Part shown: positions 8,040 to 16,466 of the stretch, piece after piece
Layout: each line of letters begins with the position of its first letter
How positions within the stretch are numbered: the first letter of the stretch is position 1
Assembly (NCBI RefSeq): GCF_014204985.1
Contig: NZ_JACHMP010000001.1
Location: 4,526,001-4,590,000 of the forward strand
Direction: 5' to 3'
DNA: 64,000 nt
From: Streptosporangium becharense
GTDB lineage: Bacteria > Actinomycetota > Actinomycetes > Streptosporangiales > Streptosporangiaceae
Program-made: the position numbers and the translations under genes
Notes under the pieces: model-generated
What the model was told of the DNA's origin: nothing
Database searches by the model: none
What the model saw: the letters and a program-made list of their open reading frames with translations, nothing else

Positions 8040-9075
8040 GAAGTCTGCACCTCGTCATCGGCGCGCTCATGCTCTCCATGCCGCTCGGCGCACTGGACCA
8101 GACGATCGTCTCCACGGCACCGCCGACGATCGCCGGTGACCTGGGCGGGCTGGAGCGGCTCTCCTGGGGGTGACCGCCTACATGCCGGCCTCGACGACCC
8201 TGACCCCACTGTGGGGCGAACCGGGCGACCGGTACGGCCGGAAAGGGCTCTTGCAGGTCGCGATCGTCATCTTCCTGTAGGTCGGTCGTCCAGGGGTGTC
8301 ACCCACCCCGTCGGGGTTCCACCTGCTGCCGATGATGGCGGGCATGCTGACGACCTCGATCGCGAGCGCACTGGTCATCGCGCGCACCGGGAGGTGCGAG
8401 GCGTTCCCCGTCGTGAGCGGCGCGGTCGCCACGCTCGGGTTGTACCTGCTGTCGTGCGTCCGCCCGGACGTCTCCACGGTGGAGCTGGGCGTCTACCTGA
8501 TCATGCTGGGCGTCGGCATCGGGCCGGTGACGCAGGTGCTGGTGATTGCGGCGCAGAACGCCGTGGACTTCGCCGACCTGGGCGTGGCCACCTCAGGGGT
8601 GACCTTCTTCCGGTCCGTCGGGGGCTCGTTCCGGGTCACCGTGGCCGGGTCGACCTTCACCTCACGCCTCATCGGCGACCTGGAACGGGTGGCGCGGACG
8701 GTCGGCCTGCCGCCGGGCTCCGTCTGGCTCGTCGCCCGGCTCGGCGCACGCGGGCTGCGGACCGGGGCCGCGCTCGCCGAGCGGGCGGGCGTGACGGTCG
8801 CCGAGGGCCGGCCGTACGCGGACGCGCTCGCCGAACGCGGGCTGCCGCGACGCTCGGAGGACGGCCGAACCCTGTGCCTCACCCCGGAGGGGGACCCTGT
8901 GCCTCACCCCGGAGGGGGAGCAGGCGGCGGACCGGCTGGTCGCCGAGGCGCGCGACGGGCTCGCGCTGCTGGTCGACGACTGGGCCCCGACCGGCGTCCA
9001 GAGCTCCATGAGCTGCTGGACAGGCTGCCCCGCCAGATGCTCGGCCCGGCGGCCGACCGCCCGCCGGGCGGCTGA
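8040..9075 (+). pseudogene. Decayed DHA2-type MFS exporter with MarR-like C-terminal part
   Basis: Pieces of one gene appear in different frames. The first transmembrane segment with GALDQTIVSTA (DHA2 drug:H+ antiporter signature) is coded near 8050-8170 and then hits a stop. The loop with GDRYGRK follows in another frame (8170-8277). A third block (8296-8868) carries late helices (LGVGIGPVTQVLVIAAQNAV). Most of the central helices are missing. The tail (8800-9075) resembles a MarR wing (RTLCLTPEG...EQAADRLVAEARDGL), broken by a 25-bp tandem duplication at 8869-8918 and another shift near 8995. No functional product is expected. Confidence 0.8.
8869..8918 (+). repeat. 25-bp tandem duplication disrupting the pseudogene
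   Basis: The 25-bp word starting ACCCTGTGCCTCACCCCGGA is present twice without any mismatch (8869-8893, 8894-8918). Removing one copy restores the reading frame of the MarR-like tail for about 30 codons, so this is a recent slippage or unequal-exchange event. Confidence 0.9.
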
Positions 9076-9105
9076 CCCGCCGGGCGGCTCGGGGGGCGTG
9101 GCGGC

Positions 9106-9429
9106 TCAGGAGGCCGCGGCGGCGGTGCTCGCGGCCTTCGCCGGTGTGGAGTCGGACGACGTGGAGCTCGACGAGCCGGAGGAGTCGGACGAGCCGTTGG
9201 AGGAGCTCGACGATCCGTTGCTCGTGGTGGAGCTCACCGTGCTGGACGACGACGACCGGCTGTCGGTCCGGTAGAAACCGGAGCCCTTGAAGACGATGCC
9301 GACCGCGGAGAACACCTTGCGCAGGGCACCCGCGCAGCTCGGGCACTCGGTGAGCGCGTCGTCGGAGAACTTCTGGACGATTTCGAACTGGTTGCCACAG
9401 GCGTTGCAGGCGTACTGGTAGGTGGGCAC
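9106..9429 (-). CDS. FmdB-family zinc-ribbon protein
   Basis: 107 residues from GTG 9429 with a GAGGAGGAG ribosome site. The N-terminal 50 residues form the FmdB/CxxC_CxxC zinc ribbon: MPTYQYACNAC (Cys8, Cys11) and ECPSC (Cys29, Cys32), followed by FKGSGFYRTD. The remaining half is almost pure Ser, Thr and Ala and is probably disordered. The family is widespread beside mscL or 5-formyl-THF cyclo-ligase genes in actinobacteria; its role is unknown, with regulation of amide metabolism suggested only from the founding member. Confidence 0.9.
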   Translation of the reverse strand: MPTYQYACNACGNQFEIVQKFSDDALTECPSCAGALRKVFSAVGIVFKGSGFYRTDSRSSSSSTVSSTTSNGSSSSSNGSSDSSGSSSSTSSDSTPAKAASTAAAAS

Positions 9430-9789
9430 GCGCTCCTCCTCGTATGGTCCGCGCCGATTGGCACTCTAATGGCGCGACTGCTAATGGTACGCAGCCGACA
9501 AGCTTAAACGCGAGTCGGAGTGCTCGCATTCCGGAACGCGGACCCGCCTGATCCGTCCCGATACCCTCCGAGCAGGCGTTTCCGTGTCGTCCGGGCATCC
9601 TGTGGGCGGATTCCCCGTGCTGCTCCGGGCCCTCCGGTCGGGCTGTCCGGTCGGGCTTCCCGTGCTGTCCGAGCCTTCCGGTCCGCTACGGCCCGGTCCA
9701 CCGGGTCCGAGGCCGGGAACGCGAAGCCGGGGCCCGAGGCCGGGAACGCGAAGCCGGAGACCCGAGGCCGGGGATCCCGGGTCAGGAGC
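9430..9789. repeat. Intergenic region with a 27-28 bp direct repeat
   Basis: A unit beginning GAGGCCGGGAACGCGAAGCC is repeated at 9709-9735 and 9736-9763, with a partial third copy to about 9775. It sits immediately 3' of the antiporter gene (minus strand). I see no gene in the rest of the gap; the AT-richer stretch 9470-9510 is probably the promoter of the FmdB gene. Confidence 0.65.
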
Positions 9790-11295
9790 TCAGGAACCGC
9801 GCTCGCCGAACCAGCCGGCGAGTTTGCCCCTGCGGCTGATCGCGCGCATCCGCCGCTCGACCGTCTCCCGGCAGGCGGCGGTGGTGACGACGAGGAGCTG
9901 GTCGTCGACCCTGATCCTCGTCGAGTCCGACGGCACGAACGAGCGTCCCTCCCGGACGATCAGCGTCACCTGGGCGTCCGCCGGCAGCCGCAGCTCGAAG
10001 ATCTCCACACCGTGCAGCTTCGACGTCGGGGGCACCTTCACCTGGAGCAGGTCGGCGTTGAGCTCCTCCAACGGGGCCGACTCCACCTCCAGGTCGCGGG
10101 CCTCCCCGGGGGTGGTGAGCCCCAGGACCCTGGCCACGAACGGCAGTGTCGGCCCCTGCACCAAGGTGTAGACGACGACGATGACGAAGACCTCGTTGAA
10201 CATGAACTTGGCCGTGGCGTCGTCGACCGAGGTGGCGGCCCAGGGGATGGTGGCGAGCACGATGGGCACCGCGCCGCGCAGGCCGGCCCACGACAGGAAC
10301 GCCTGCTCCCGCCAGCCGAGCCGGTCGATCCCGGTCAGCCGCACCAGCAGTGAGGAGACCACGATCGACAGCGGGCGGGCCACGACGACCAGGATCAGCC
10401 CGGCGAGCAGCCCGGGGATCGTCGCCGCCGGGATCTCCGACGGGCTGGCGAGCAGGCCGAGCATGACGAACAGCCCGATCTGGGCCAGCCAGGCGACGCC
10501 CTCGGCGAACCCGCGGGAGGCCGCGCGGTGCGGCATGCGCGAGTTGCCCATGACCAGGGCCGCCAGGTAGACCGCCAGGAATCCGCTGGCGTGCAGCAGC
10601 ATCGCCCCCGCGTACGCGACGAACGCGAGCGCGAGCACCGCGATCGGGTACAGGCCGGAGACGGGCAGCGCGATGCGGCGCAGCGCGTAGACGCCGAGCG
10701 GGCCGACCGCCAGGCCCACGCCCGCGCCGACCACCAGTTCGAAGACCACCCGGAACAGTGCGTCGCCCAGGTCGGGCGAGGCGCTGGAGCTCAGCAGCGC
10801 CACGGCGATGACCGTGGGTGCGTCGTTGAAACCGGACTCGGCCTCCAGGACCCCCGCCAGGCGCGAGGGCAGGGGCAGCCGTCTCAGGACGGAGAAGACG
10901 GCGGCGGCGTCGGTGGAGGCGAGGATCGCTCCCAGCAGCAGCGCGCTCCGCCAGTCCATGCCGAGCAGCATGTGCACCGGGACCGCGACGGCCACGATGC
11001 TCACCCCGACACCGATGGTGGCGAGCACCAGCGCGGTGGGGATCGCCTTCCTGACGTTTCCCCAGGCCGTGGTCAGACCGCCTTCGGCGAGGATGATCGC
11101 CAACGCGATCAGGCCCATCCGCTGGGCGATCTCGGGGTCCTCGAACTGCAGCCCGAACCCGGACTCCCCCAGGAGCAGCCCGAAACCCAGGAAGATCAAC
11201 AGGCTGGGCAGCCCGCTCCAGTGGGCGACGCGCACCGCGACGACGGCGGCGATGACGATTCCGGCACCGAGAAGCAGCCAGACGTTCAATCCCAT
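9790..11295 (-). CDS. CPA1 K+/H+ (or Na+/H+) antiporter with C-terminal TrkA-C domain, CvrA/NhaP2 type
   Basis: 501 residues from ATG 11295, preceded by AGAGGGGG. Twelve or so hydrophobic segments span residues 3-380. Key motifs are the discontinuous-helix segment ASTDAAAVFSVL (ion-binding Asp near residue 147) and ESGFNDAPTVIAVALL, both typical of NhaP-type CPA1 exchangers. Residues 400-485 form a TrkA-C/RCK_C regulatory domain (VEIFELRLPADAQVTLIVREG). This arrangement matches the potassium/proton antiporter CvrA, which exports K+ for osmotic and pH balance. Ion specificity is inferred from the family. An out-of-frame long ORF over the same bases is a shadow. Confidence 0.88.
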   Translation of the reverse strand: MGLNVWLLLGAGIVIAAVVAVRVAHWSGLPSLLIFLGFGLLLGESGFGLQFEDPEIAQRMGLIALAIILAEGGLTTAWGNVRKAIPTALVLATIGVGVSIVAVAVPVHMLLGMDWRSALLLGAILASTDAAAVFSVLRRLPLPSRLAGVLEAESGFNDAPTVIAVALLSSSASPDLGDALFRVVFELVVGAGVGLAVGPLGVYALRRIALPVSGLYPIAVLALAFVAYAGAMLLHASGFLAVYLAALVMGNSRMPHRAASRGFAEGVAWLAQIGLFVMLGLLASPSEIPAATIPGLLAGLILVVVARPLSIVVSSLLVRLTGIDRLGWREQAFLSWAGLRGAVPIVLATIPWAATSVDDATAKFMFNEVFVIVVVYTLVQGPTLPFVARVLGLTTPGEARDLEVESAPLEELNADLLQVKVPPTSKLHGVEIFELRLPADAQVTLIVREGRSFVPSDSTRIRVDDQLLVVTTAACRETVERRMRAISRRGKLAGWFGERGS

Positions 11296-11596
11296 CTGGC
11301 CCCCTCTCCCACTCCGGGGACCATTGTGTCGCATTCGGAAAGGTCGTCATGCACGGCCGGACGTGTGAGCCGTCGCATCCGGCGGCGCCCGCCGGGCAAG
11401 GCGTGTCCCCCACCGGGCGGCGGCGCCGTATATCCGGGCGGCGGCGCCGTACGCCGCCGGCCGGGACGACGGTTGCCGGGGCGCCGGTCGCCGGGGTGGC
11501 GATTGCCAGGCCGGTCAGGTACGACGACGACCGTCAGGCCCGCCCGGCGGCTGTCGGGCCGATCAGGTACCGCGGCGGTTGCCGGACCGGCGGCTG
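11296..11596. repeat. GC-rich gap with short imperfect repeats
   Basis: No gene seen. The segment holds imperfect repeats around CCGGGCGGCGGCGCCGTA (two copies near 11415-11450) and repeated GTCAGGCCGG/GCGGCTGTC words near 11510-11600. It separates the divergent 3' end of the folate gene and the promoter of the antiporter. Confidence 0.5.
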
Positions 11597-12181
11597 TCAG
11601 GCCGGTCCGGCGGTACCCGTCCTGAAGATGCCCTCGGGCGTCGCCGCGTAGCGGACCGGCAGGTCGTGCGGCTCGGCGGGGACGCCGTCCAGCAGTTCGC
11701 CCTCGTGGAGCAGCGCCACCGTCGGCACGTTCGGGCCGACCCGCGCCAGTGCCCGGTCGTAGGAGCCGCCGCCGCGTCCGAGCCGTACGCCGGTGGACCG
11801 GTCGACCGCGAGGGCGGGCACGATCACCAGCGCCGCGGTCCGGACGGCGTCGACGCCGCGCCGGGTGTCGATCGGCTCCATGATCCCGAAGCGGCCGGGG
11901 GCGAGGGTGTCCGGCCCGTCGTACACCGCCCAGTCGAGATCGTTGTCGTCGCGGAGCACCGGGAGGATCACGGTGGCGCCGTGCTTCCACAGGGCGAGGA
12001 CGAGACCGTGGGTCGCCGGTTCGGCGCCGGTCGACCAGTAGCACGCGACCAGGCCCGCCATCTGCACCCATGGCTGGTCGAGCAGGGATTCCCTGATCTG
12101 CGTGGAGGCGGCGTGCCTTGCTCCGTCGGGGATCGCGGCACGTGCCGCCTGTATCGAGGCACGCAGCTTCAGCTTGTCCAC
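11597..12181 (-). CDS. 5-formyltetrahydrofolate cyclo-ligase
   Basis: 194 residues from GTG 12181, chosen because GGAGGGATCC directly precedes it and the protein then starts at the family's usual KLKLRASIQAARAAI. The enzyme uses ATP to convert 5-formyl-THF to 5,10-methenyl-THF. Visible motifs are the ATP/folate-binding block MEPID near residue 100, VIVPALAVDRSTGVRLGRGGGSYDRALAR (glycine-rich loop) and the C-terminal EPHDLPVRYAATPEG. A farther ATG at 12208 would overlap the divergent galU start codon. Next to galU, as in many actinobacteria. Confidence 0.9.
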   Translation of the reverse strand: MDKLKLRASIQAARAAIPDGARHAASTQIRESLLDQPWVQMAGLVACYWSTGAEPATHGLVLALWKHGATVILPVLRDDNDLDWAVYDGPDTLAPGRFGIMEPIDTRRGVDAVRTAALVIVPALAVDRSTGVRLGRGGGSYDRALARVGPNVPTVALLHEGELLDGVPAEPHDLPVRYAATPEGIFRTGTAGPA

Positions 12182-12206
12182 GGATCCCTCCACTATGGTT
12201 TCGGTC

Positions 12207-13106
12207 ATGGCCGACTTCGAAGCTGTGACGAAAGCTGTTGTTCCCGCCGCGGGTTTGGGCACCCGTTTTCTTCCGGCGACCAAGGCGACGCCGAAAGAGA
12301 TGCTGCCCATCGTCGACAAGCCCGCGATCCAGTATGTCGTCGAAGAGGCGGTCTCCGCCGGACTGCTCGACGTTCTCATGGTCACCGGAAAGAACAAGCG
12401 CTCCATCGAGGACCACTTCGACCGGGCGATCGAGCTTGAGGACGCACTTGAGGCCAAGGGTGACGACGAGCGCCTCTCCCAGGTGCGCGAGCCGGCCGAC
12501 CTGGCGACCCTGCACTACGTACGCCAGGGTGAGCCGCGCGGGCTGGGCCACGCCGTGCTCTGCGCCAAGCAGCACGTGGGGGATCACCCGTTCGCCTGCC
12601 TGCTCGGCGACGACCTCATCGACTACCGAGACGAGCTGCTCAAGCGCATGATCGAGGTGCGCGGCACGTACGGCGGCAGCGTCATCGCGCTGATGGAGGT
12701 CCCCAAGGAACAGGCGTCCCTGTACGGGTGCGCCGCCATCGAGCCCACCTCCGAGGACGACGTGGTCCGGGTGACCGACCTGGTGGAGAAGCCCCCGGCG
12801 GACGAGGCGCCGTCCAACTGGGCGATCATCGGTCGTTACGTGATCGACCCGGCCGTGTTCGAGGTCCTGGAGAACACCCCGCCGGGCCGGGGCAACGAGA
12901 TCCAGCTCACCGACGCCCTGCGCACCCTCGCCGGACGCGGCAACGACCAGGGCGGCCCGGTGCACGGCGTGCTGTTCCGTGGACGCCGGTACGACACCGG
13001 CAACAAGCTCGACTACCTGCGCACGGTGGTGCAGTTCGCCGCCGACCGCCCCGACCTGGCACCGGAGTTCCTGCCGTGGCTCAAGGAGTTCCTGGCCGCG
13101 CGATGA
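12207..13106 (+). CDS. galU: UTP--glucose-1-phosphate uridylyltransferase
   Basis: 299 residues from ATG 12207. It makes UDP-glucose from UTP and glucose-1-phosphate for glycans and trehalose. The nucleotide-binding signature GLGTRFLPATKATPKEMLP is at residues 16-34, followed by DKPAIQYVVEEAV and the VTGKNKRSIEDHFD block; LGDDLID, VEKPPADEAPSNWAIIGRYV and the C-terminal DTGNKLDYL complete the family pattern. No convincing ribosome site precedes the ATG, so a leaderless or weakly led transcript is possible. First gene of a tight run: its stop overlaps the moeA start (ATGA). Confidence 0.95.
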   Translation: MADFEAVTKAVVPAAGLGTRFLPATKATPKEMLPIVDKPAIQYVVEEAVSAGLLDVLMVTGKNKRSIEDHFDRAIELEDALEAKGDDERLSQVREPADLATLHYVRQGEPRGLGHAVLCAKQHVGDHPFACLLGDDLIDYRDELLKRMIEVRGTYGGSVIALMEVPKEQASLYGCAAIEPTSEDDVVRVTDLVEKPPADEAPSNWAIIGRYVIDPAVFEVLENTPPGRGNEIQLTDALRTLAGRGNDQGGPVHGVLFRGRRYDTGNKLDYLRTVVQFAADRPDLAPEFLPWLKEFLAAR

Positions 13107-14299
13107 ACTCCCTGAGATCGGTGGACGACCACCTCGCCGGCATTCTGAACACCGTCCGGACGCTCGCCCCGCTGGAGGTCGAGCTGGAGCAGGCGCTGGG
13201 CACGACACTGGCCGAGGAGGTCACCTCCCCGGTCGCCCTGCCGCCGTTCGACAACTCCGCCATGGACGGCTACGCCGTACGGGCCGAGGACGTCGCCGCC
13301 GTCCCGGTGACCCTGCCGGTGATCGACGACGTCCCGGCCGGAGACGACCGGCTCCAGGCCATCGGGCCCGGCATGGTCATGCGGATCATGACCGGGGCCC
13401 CGCTGCCCGCCGGGGCCGACGCGGTCATCCCGGTCGAGTGGACCGACGCGGGCACCGCGCAGGTCGTCGTCGGACGCTCGGCGGCGCCGGGCCACGCCAT
13501 CCGCAGGGCCGGGGAGGACGTGCGCGCCGGTGACGTCGTGCTGCCCGCGGGAACCCCGATCGGGCCCGCGCAGCTCGGGGTGCTCGCCGGGGTCGGCCGC
13601 CGCCGCGTGCTCGTACGTCCCCGGCCGCGGGTCGTGATCATATCCACCGGTGCCGAGCTGGTGGAGCCGGGCATGCCCCTGGGGCCCGGCCAGATCTGGG
13701 AGTCCAACAGCTACGCGCTGCTCGCCGCCGTCCGCGAGGCCGGGGGAGAGGGCTACCGGGCGGGGATCGTGTCCGACGACGCGGCAGGCTTCCTCGACCA
13801 GCTCGACGCGCAGCTCGTCCGGGCGGACCTCGTGATCACCAGCGGCGGTGTCTCGATGGGCGCCTACGAGCCGGTCAAGGAGGCGCTCGGCCCGCTCGGC
13901 ACGGTTCGTTTCGACCGCGTCGCGATGCAGCCGGGCATGCCGCAGGGCTTCGGCGTGGTGGGCGAGGACCACATTCCGCTCTTCGCGCTGCCGGGCAACC
14001 CGGTGTCGTCGTTCGTGTCGTTCATGCTCTTCGTCCGGCCGGCGCTGCGGAAGATGCGCGGGCTGCCCGCGGGGCCCACGCCGACGGTGCGCGCCGTCAC
14101 CGCGGCCCCGCTGCGCTCCCCCCAGGGCAAGCGCTCCTTCCTGCGCGGCGTGCTGGCCCCCGACGGCACCGTCGAGCCGGTCCGCAGGCAGGGCTCCCAC
14201 CAGCTGGCCGCCCTCGCCTCGGCCAACGCTCTGATCGTGGTCCCGGAGGACGTCACCGAACTTCCCGAGGGTGCGAACGTGGAGGTCATCCCGCTGTGA
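13103..14299 (+). CDS. moeA: Molybdopterin molybdenumtransferase (gephyrin-like, Glp/MoeA)
   Basis: 398 residues from ATG 13103, overlapping the galU stop by four bases. MoeA inserts molybdate into adenylated molybdopterin. The sequence shows the N-terminal substrate segment LPPFDNSAMDGYAVRAED (residues 46-63), TGAPLPAGADAVIPVE, the central MPT-binding domain with STGAELV and TSGGVSMGAYEPVK, and GNPVSSFVSFMLFVRPAL in the C-terminal part. Its stop overlaps the moaC start (GTGA), so translation of galU, moeA and moaC is probably coupled. Confidence 0.93.
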   Translation: MNSLRSVDDHLAGILNTVRTLAPLEVELEQALGTTLAEEVTSPVALPPFDNSAMDGYAVRAEDVAAVPVTLPVIDDVPAGDDRLQAIGPGMVMRIMTGAPLPAGADAVIPVEWTDAGTAQVVVGRSAAPGHAIRRAGEDVRAGDVVLPAGTPIGPAQLGVLAGVGRRRVLVRPRPRVVIISTGAELVEPGMPLGPGQIWESNSYALLAAVREAGGEGYRAGIVSDDAAGFLDQLDAQLVRADLVITSGGVSMGAYEPVKEALGPLGTVRFDRVAMQPGMPQGFGVVGEDHIPLFALPGNPVSSFVSFMLFVRPALRKMRGLPAGPTPTVRAVTAAPLRSPQGKRSFLRGVLAPDGTVEPVRRQGSHQLAALASANALIVVPEDVTELPEGANVEVIPL

Positions 14300-14949
14300 G
14301 CAAGACACCCGAGACCGGCGCGGGCACGACCCCGCACGGCACCGCGTCCGGTGGCACGCACGGCACCACGCCGGGGGCCGCCGCATCCGGCACCTCGCCT
14401 GGTGGTCCGCACGATGTCGTGTCCGGCGGCGCGTACGACACCTCGTCCGGTGGCACGCACGGCACCTCGCCCGTCGGTGCGCCGGGGTTCACCCATATCG
14501 ACGAGACGGGCGCGGCCCGCATGGTCGACGTCTCGGAGAAGGGTGTCTCGCTCCGTACGGCGACCGCCACCGGCAAGGTGCTGCTGTCCAGGGAGGCCGT
14601 GGCGCTGCTGCGGTCGGGGGAGGTCCCCAAGGGCGACGCGATCGGCACCGCGCGGATCGCCGGGATCATGGGTGCCAAACGGACCCCTGACCTGATCCCC
14701 CTCTGCCACCCGATCGCGCTGCACGGGGTCAAGGTGGAGCTGGACGTGTTCGACGACGGCGTGGAGATCACCGCCCGCGTCAAGACCGCCGACCGGACCG
14801 GGGTCGAGATGGAGGCGCTGACCTCGGTCTCGGTCGCCGCGCTCGCGTTGATCGACATGGTCAAGGCGGTCGACCCGGCAGCTGTGATCACCGACGTCCG
14901 GGTGGAGGAGAAGACCGGCGGCAAGACGGGGATCTGGACCCGCCCGTAG
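14296..14949 (+). CDS. moaC: Cyclic pyranopterin monophosphate synthase with long Gly/Thr-rich N-terminal extension
   Basis: 217 residues from GTG 14296. MoaC converts the MoaA product to cPMP, the first stable molybdopterin intermediate. The catalytic domain begins near residue 63 (FTHIDETGAARMVDVSEKG) and contains KGDAIGTARIAGIMGAKRT, the active-site LCHPIALHGV and VEMEALTSVSVAALALIDMVKA. The domain is full length at about 155 residues. The preceding 60 residues are low-complexity repeats of Gly, Thr, Ser and His (THGT, SGGT words) not found in typical MoaC. A start nearer residue 60 is possible, but the GTGA overlap with moeA favours the long form. Confidence 0.92.
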   Translation: MSKTPETGAGTTPHGTASGGTHGTTPGAAASGTSPGGPHDVVSGGAYDTSSGGTHGTSPVGAPGFTHIDETGAARMVDVSEKGVSLRTATATGKVLLSREAVALLRSGEVPKGDAIGTARIAGIMGAKRTPDLIPLCHPIALHGVKVELDVFDDGVEITARVKTADRTGVEMEALTSVSVAALALIDMVKAVDPAAVITDVRVEEKTGGKTGIWTRP

Positions 14950-15168
14950 CGGCTCCCGGGACCGGACGTCCCGGAGCTGATCGGCGTACGGCCGGCCGCC
15001 GGGGGATCGGCGGAACCGGGCGGGTGGCTCGGTGCGGCCCGCCGGGTGGCTCGACGTGTGGTCGGGCGGGCGGGGGGGATCGGCGTGCGGCCGACCGCCG
15101 GGTGAATCGGCGTGTGGTCGGCCGGGTGGCTCGGCGGGGCCGGTGGTTGGAGCTGGCAGGATGGCCGC
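14950..15168. repeat. Short gap with imperfect repeats upstream of mog
   Basis: Words GCCGGGTGGCTCGGC and GGATCGGCGTGCGGCC recur three to four times between 14985 and 15145. No gene is visible. The mog ribosome site (GGCAGGATGG) lies at the end of the gap. Confidence 0.5.
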
Positions 15169-15642
15169 ATGAGAGCTCTGGTGATCACCGCGTCCACCCG
15201 GGCCGCGGCGGGGATATACGACGACAGGTCGGGCAGGCTTCTGGCGGAGCTCCTCGCGGCGGCCGGGTGTGACGTGGACGGCCCGCGGGTGGTCCCCGAC
15301 GGGGAGCCGGTCGAGGCGGCGTTGCGGTCCGGGGTGACCGAGGGGTACGACGTGATCGTCACCACCGGCGGCACAGGGCTCACCCCGGCCGACCTCACCC
15401 CCGAGATGACCCGGCGGGTGATCGACAGGGAGGTTCCCGGCATCGCCGAGGCCATCCGTCACGTGAACCGCGACAAGGTGCCCACCTCGATCCTGTCGCG
15501 GGGGATCGCCGGTCAGGCGGGCGGTACGCTGATCGTCAACCTGCCCGGGTCCTCCGGCGGGGTCCGTGACGGCATGGCGGTCCTGGCGCCGGTCCTCGGG
15601 CACGCCGTCGACCAGATCCGGGGCGGAGACCACCCCCGCTGA
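15169..15642 (+). CDS. mog: Molybdopterin adenylyltransferase, MogA/MoaB family
   Basis: 157 residues from ATG 15169. The family adenylates molybdopterin before MoeA inserts the metal. Diagnostic motifs are VITASTRAAAGIYDDRSG near the N-terminus, the MPT-binding TTGGTGLTPADLTPEMTRRV (residues 65-84) and NLPGSSGGVRDGMAVL close to the C-terminus. Together with moeA and moaC it forms a molybdenum-cofactor block, although a 219-bp repeat-rich gap separates it from moaC. Upstream in-frame codons are rejected because they lie in the repeats. Confidence 0.93.
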   Translation: MRALVITASTRAAAGIYDDRSGRLLAELLAAAGCDVDGPRVVPDGEPVEAALRSGVTEGYDVIVTTGGTGLTPADLTPEMTRRVIDREVPGIAEAIRHVNRDKVPTSILSRGIAGQAGGTLIVNLPGSSGGVRDGMAVLAPVLGHAVDQIRGGDHPR

Positions 15643-15697
15643 CCTGGGGCGACGGCTTCCGTGGCACACCGAGCCTTCTTCGGGAGATGATGGGGTC

Positions 15698-16342
15698 GTG
15701 GATCGACTTCGTGGCTGGCCGGTGACCCTCGCGGAAGGCCCGGTAGGACTTCGGCCGCTGCGGCTGCGCGACGTGCGCGTCTGGCGAGACTCGCGGCTGC
15801 GCAACGCCAACTGGCTCCGCCCCTGGGAGCCCAGCAACCCGGAGACCCCGCTGTTCAAGACCGGCCTCGGTCCCTACATCTCGATGGCCGGCACGCTCCG
15901 CAGGGAGGCCAGGCAGGGCCTCGCACTGCCGTGGGTCGTCACCTACGAGGGGGCCTTCGCCGGGCAGCTCACCGTGGGAGCCATCGTCTGGGGCTCCGCC
16001 AGGTCCGCCCAGATCGGTTACTGGGTGGACGGCGCCCTGGCCGGCCGGGGCATCATCCCCACCGCGGTGGCGATGGCGGTCGACCACTGCTTCTTCACCA
16101 CCGGGCTGCACCGGGTCGAGGCGAACATCCGGCCGGAGAACCACGCGAGCCGGCGGGTGGTCGAGAAGCTCGGCTTCAGGGAGGAAGGGATCAGGCGCAG
16201 GCATCTGCACATCGACGGAGCCTGGCGTGACCACATCTGTTACGCGCTCACGGTCGAGGACGCCCCCCGGGGCCTGCTCGCGCGGTGGCGACGTGCTCGT
16301 GAGGCGGCCGCCCATGGCGGAACTCCCCACGAAGAGGTTTGA
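15698..16342 (+). CDS. rimJ: GNAT N-acetyltransferase, RimJ-like
   Basis: 214 residues from GTG 15698 with GGGAG upstream. The GNAT fold is visible: LAEGPVGLRPLRLRDVRVW (first strand), a long helix region, VGAIVWGSARSAQIGYWVDGALAGRGIIPTAVAM (acetyl-CoA loop, variant of Q/R-x-x-G-x-G/A near residue 115) and HRVEANIRPENHASRRVVEKLGFREEG, typical of the RimJ/RimL group that acetylates N-terminal amino groups of ribosomal proteins. Substrate is inferred from family. Conserved neighbour of mog and sepX in actinomycetes. Confidence 0.85.
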   Translation: MDRLRGWPVTLAEGPVGLRPLRLRDVRVWRDSRLRNANWLRPWEPSNPETPLFKTGLGPYISMAGTLRREARQGLALPWVVTYEGAFAGQLTVGAIVWGSARSAQIGYWVDGALAGRGIIPTAVAMAVDHCFFTTGLHRVEANIRPENHASRRVVEKLGFREEGIRRRHLHIDGAWRDHICYALTVEDAPRGLLARWRRAREAAAHGGTPHEEV

Positions 16343-16466
16343 AGATCTGGCGACACACCGCATCGAATACTCGTCAAATAGTGACACGCGGTCTTACGGT
16401 GCGTGACGTGAGCAGATCGAGGACGCCGGGAGACCACGTGCGTCTTCATGCTGCCCGGAGGCCGTT

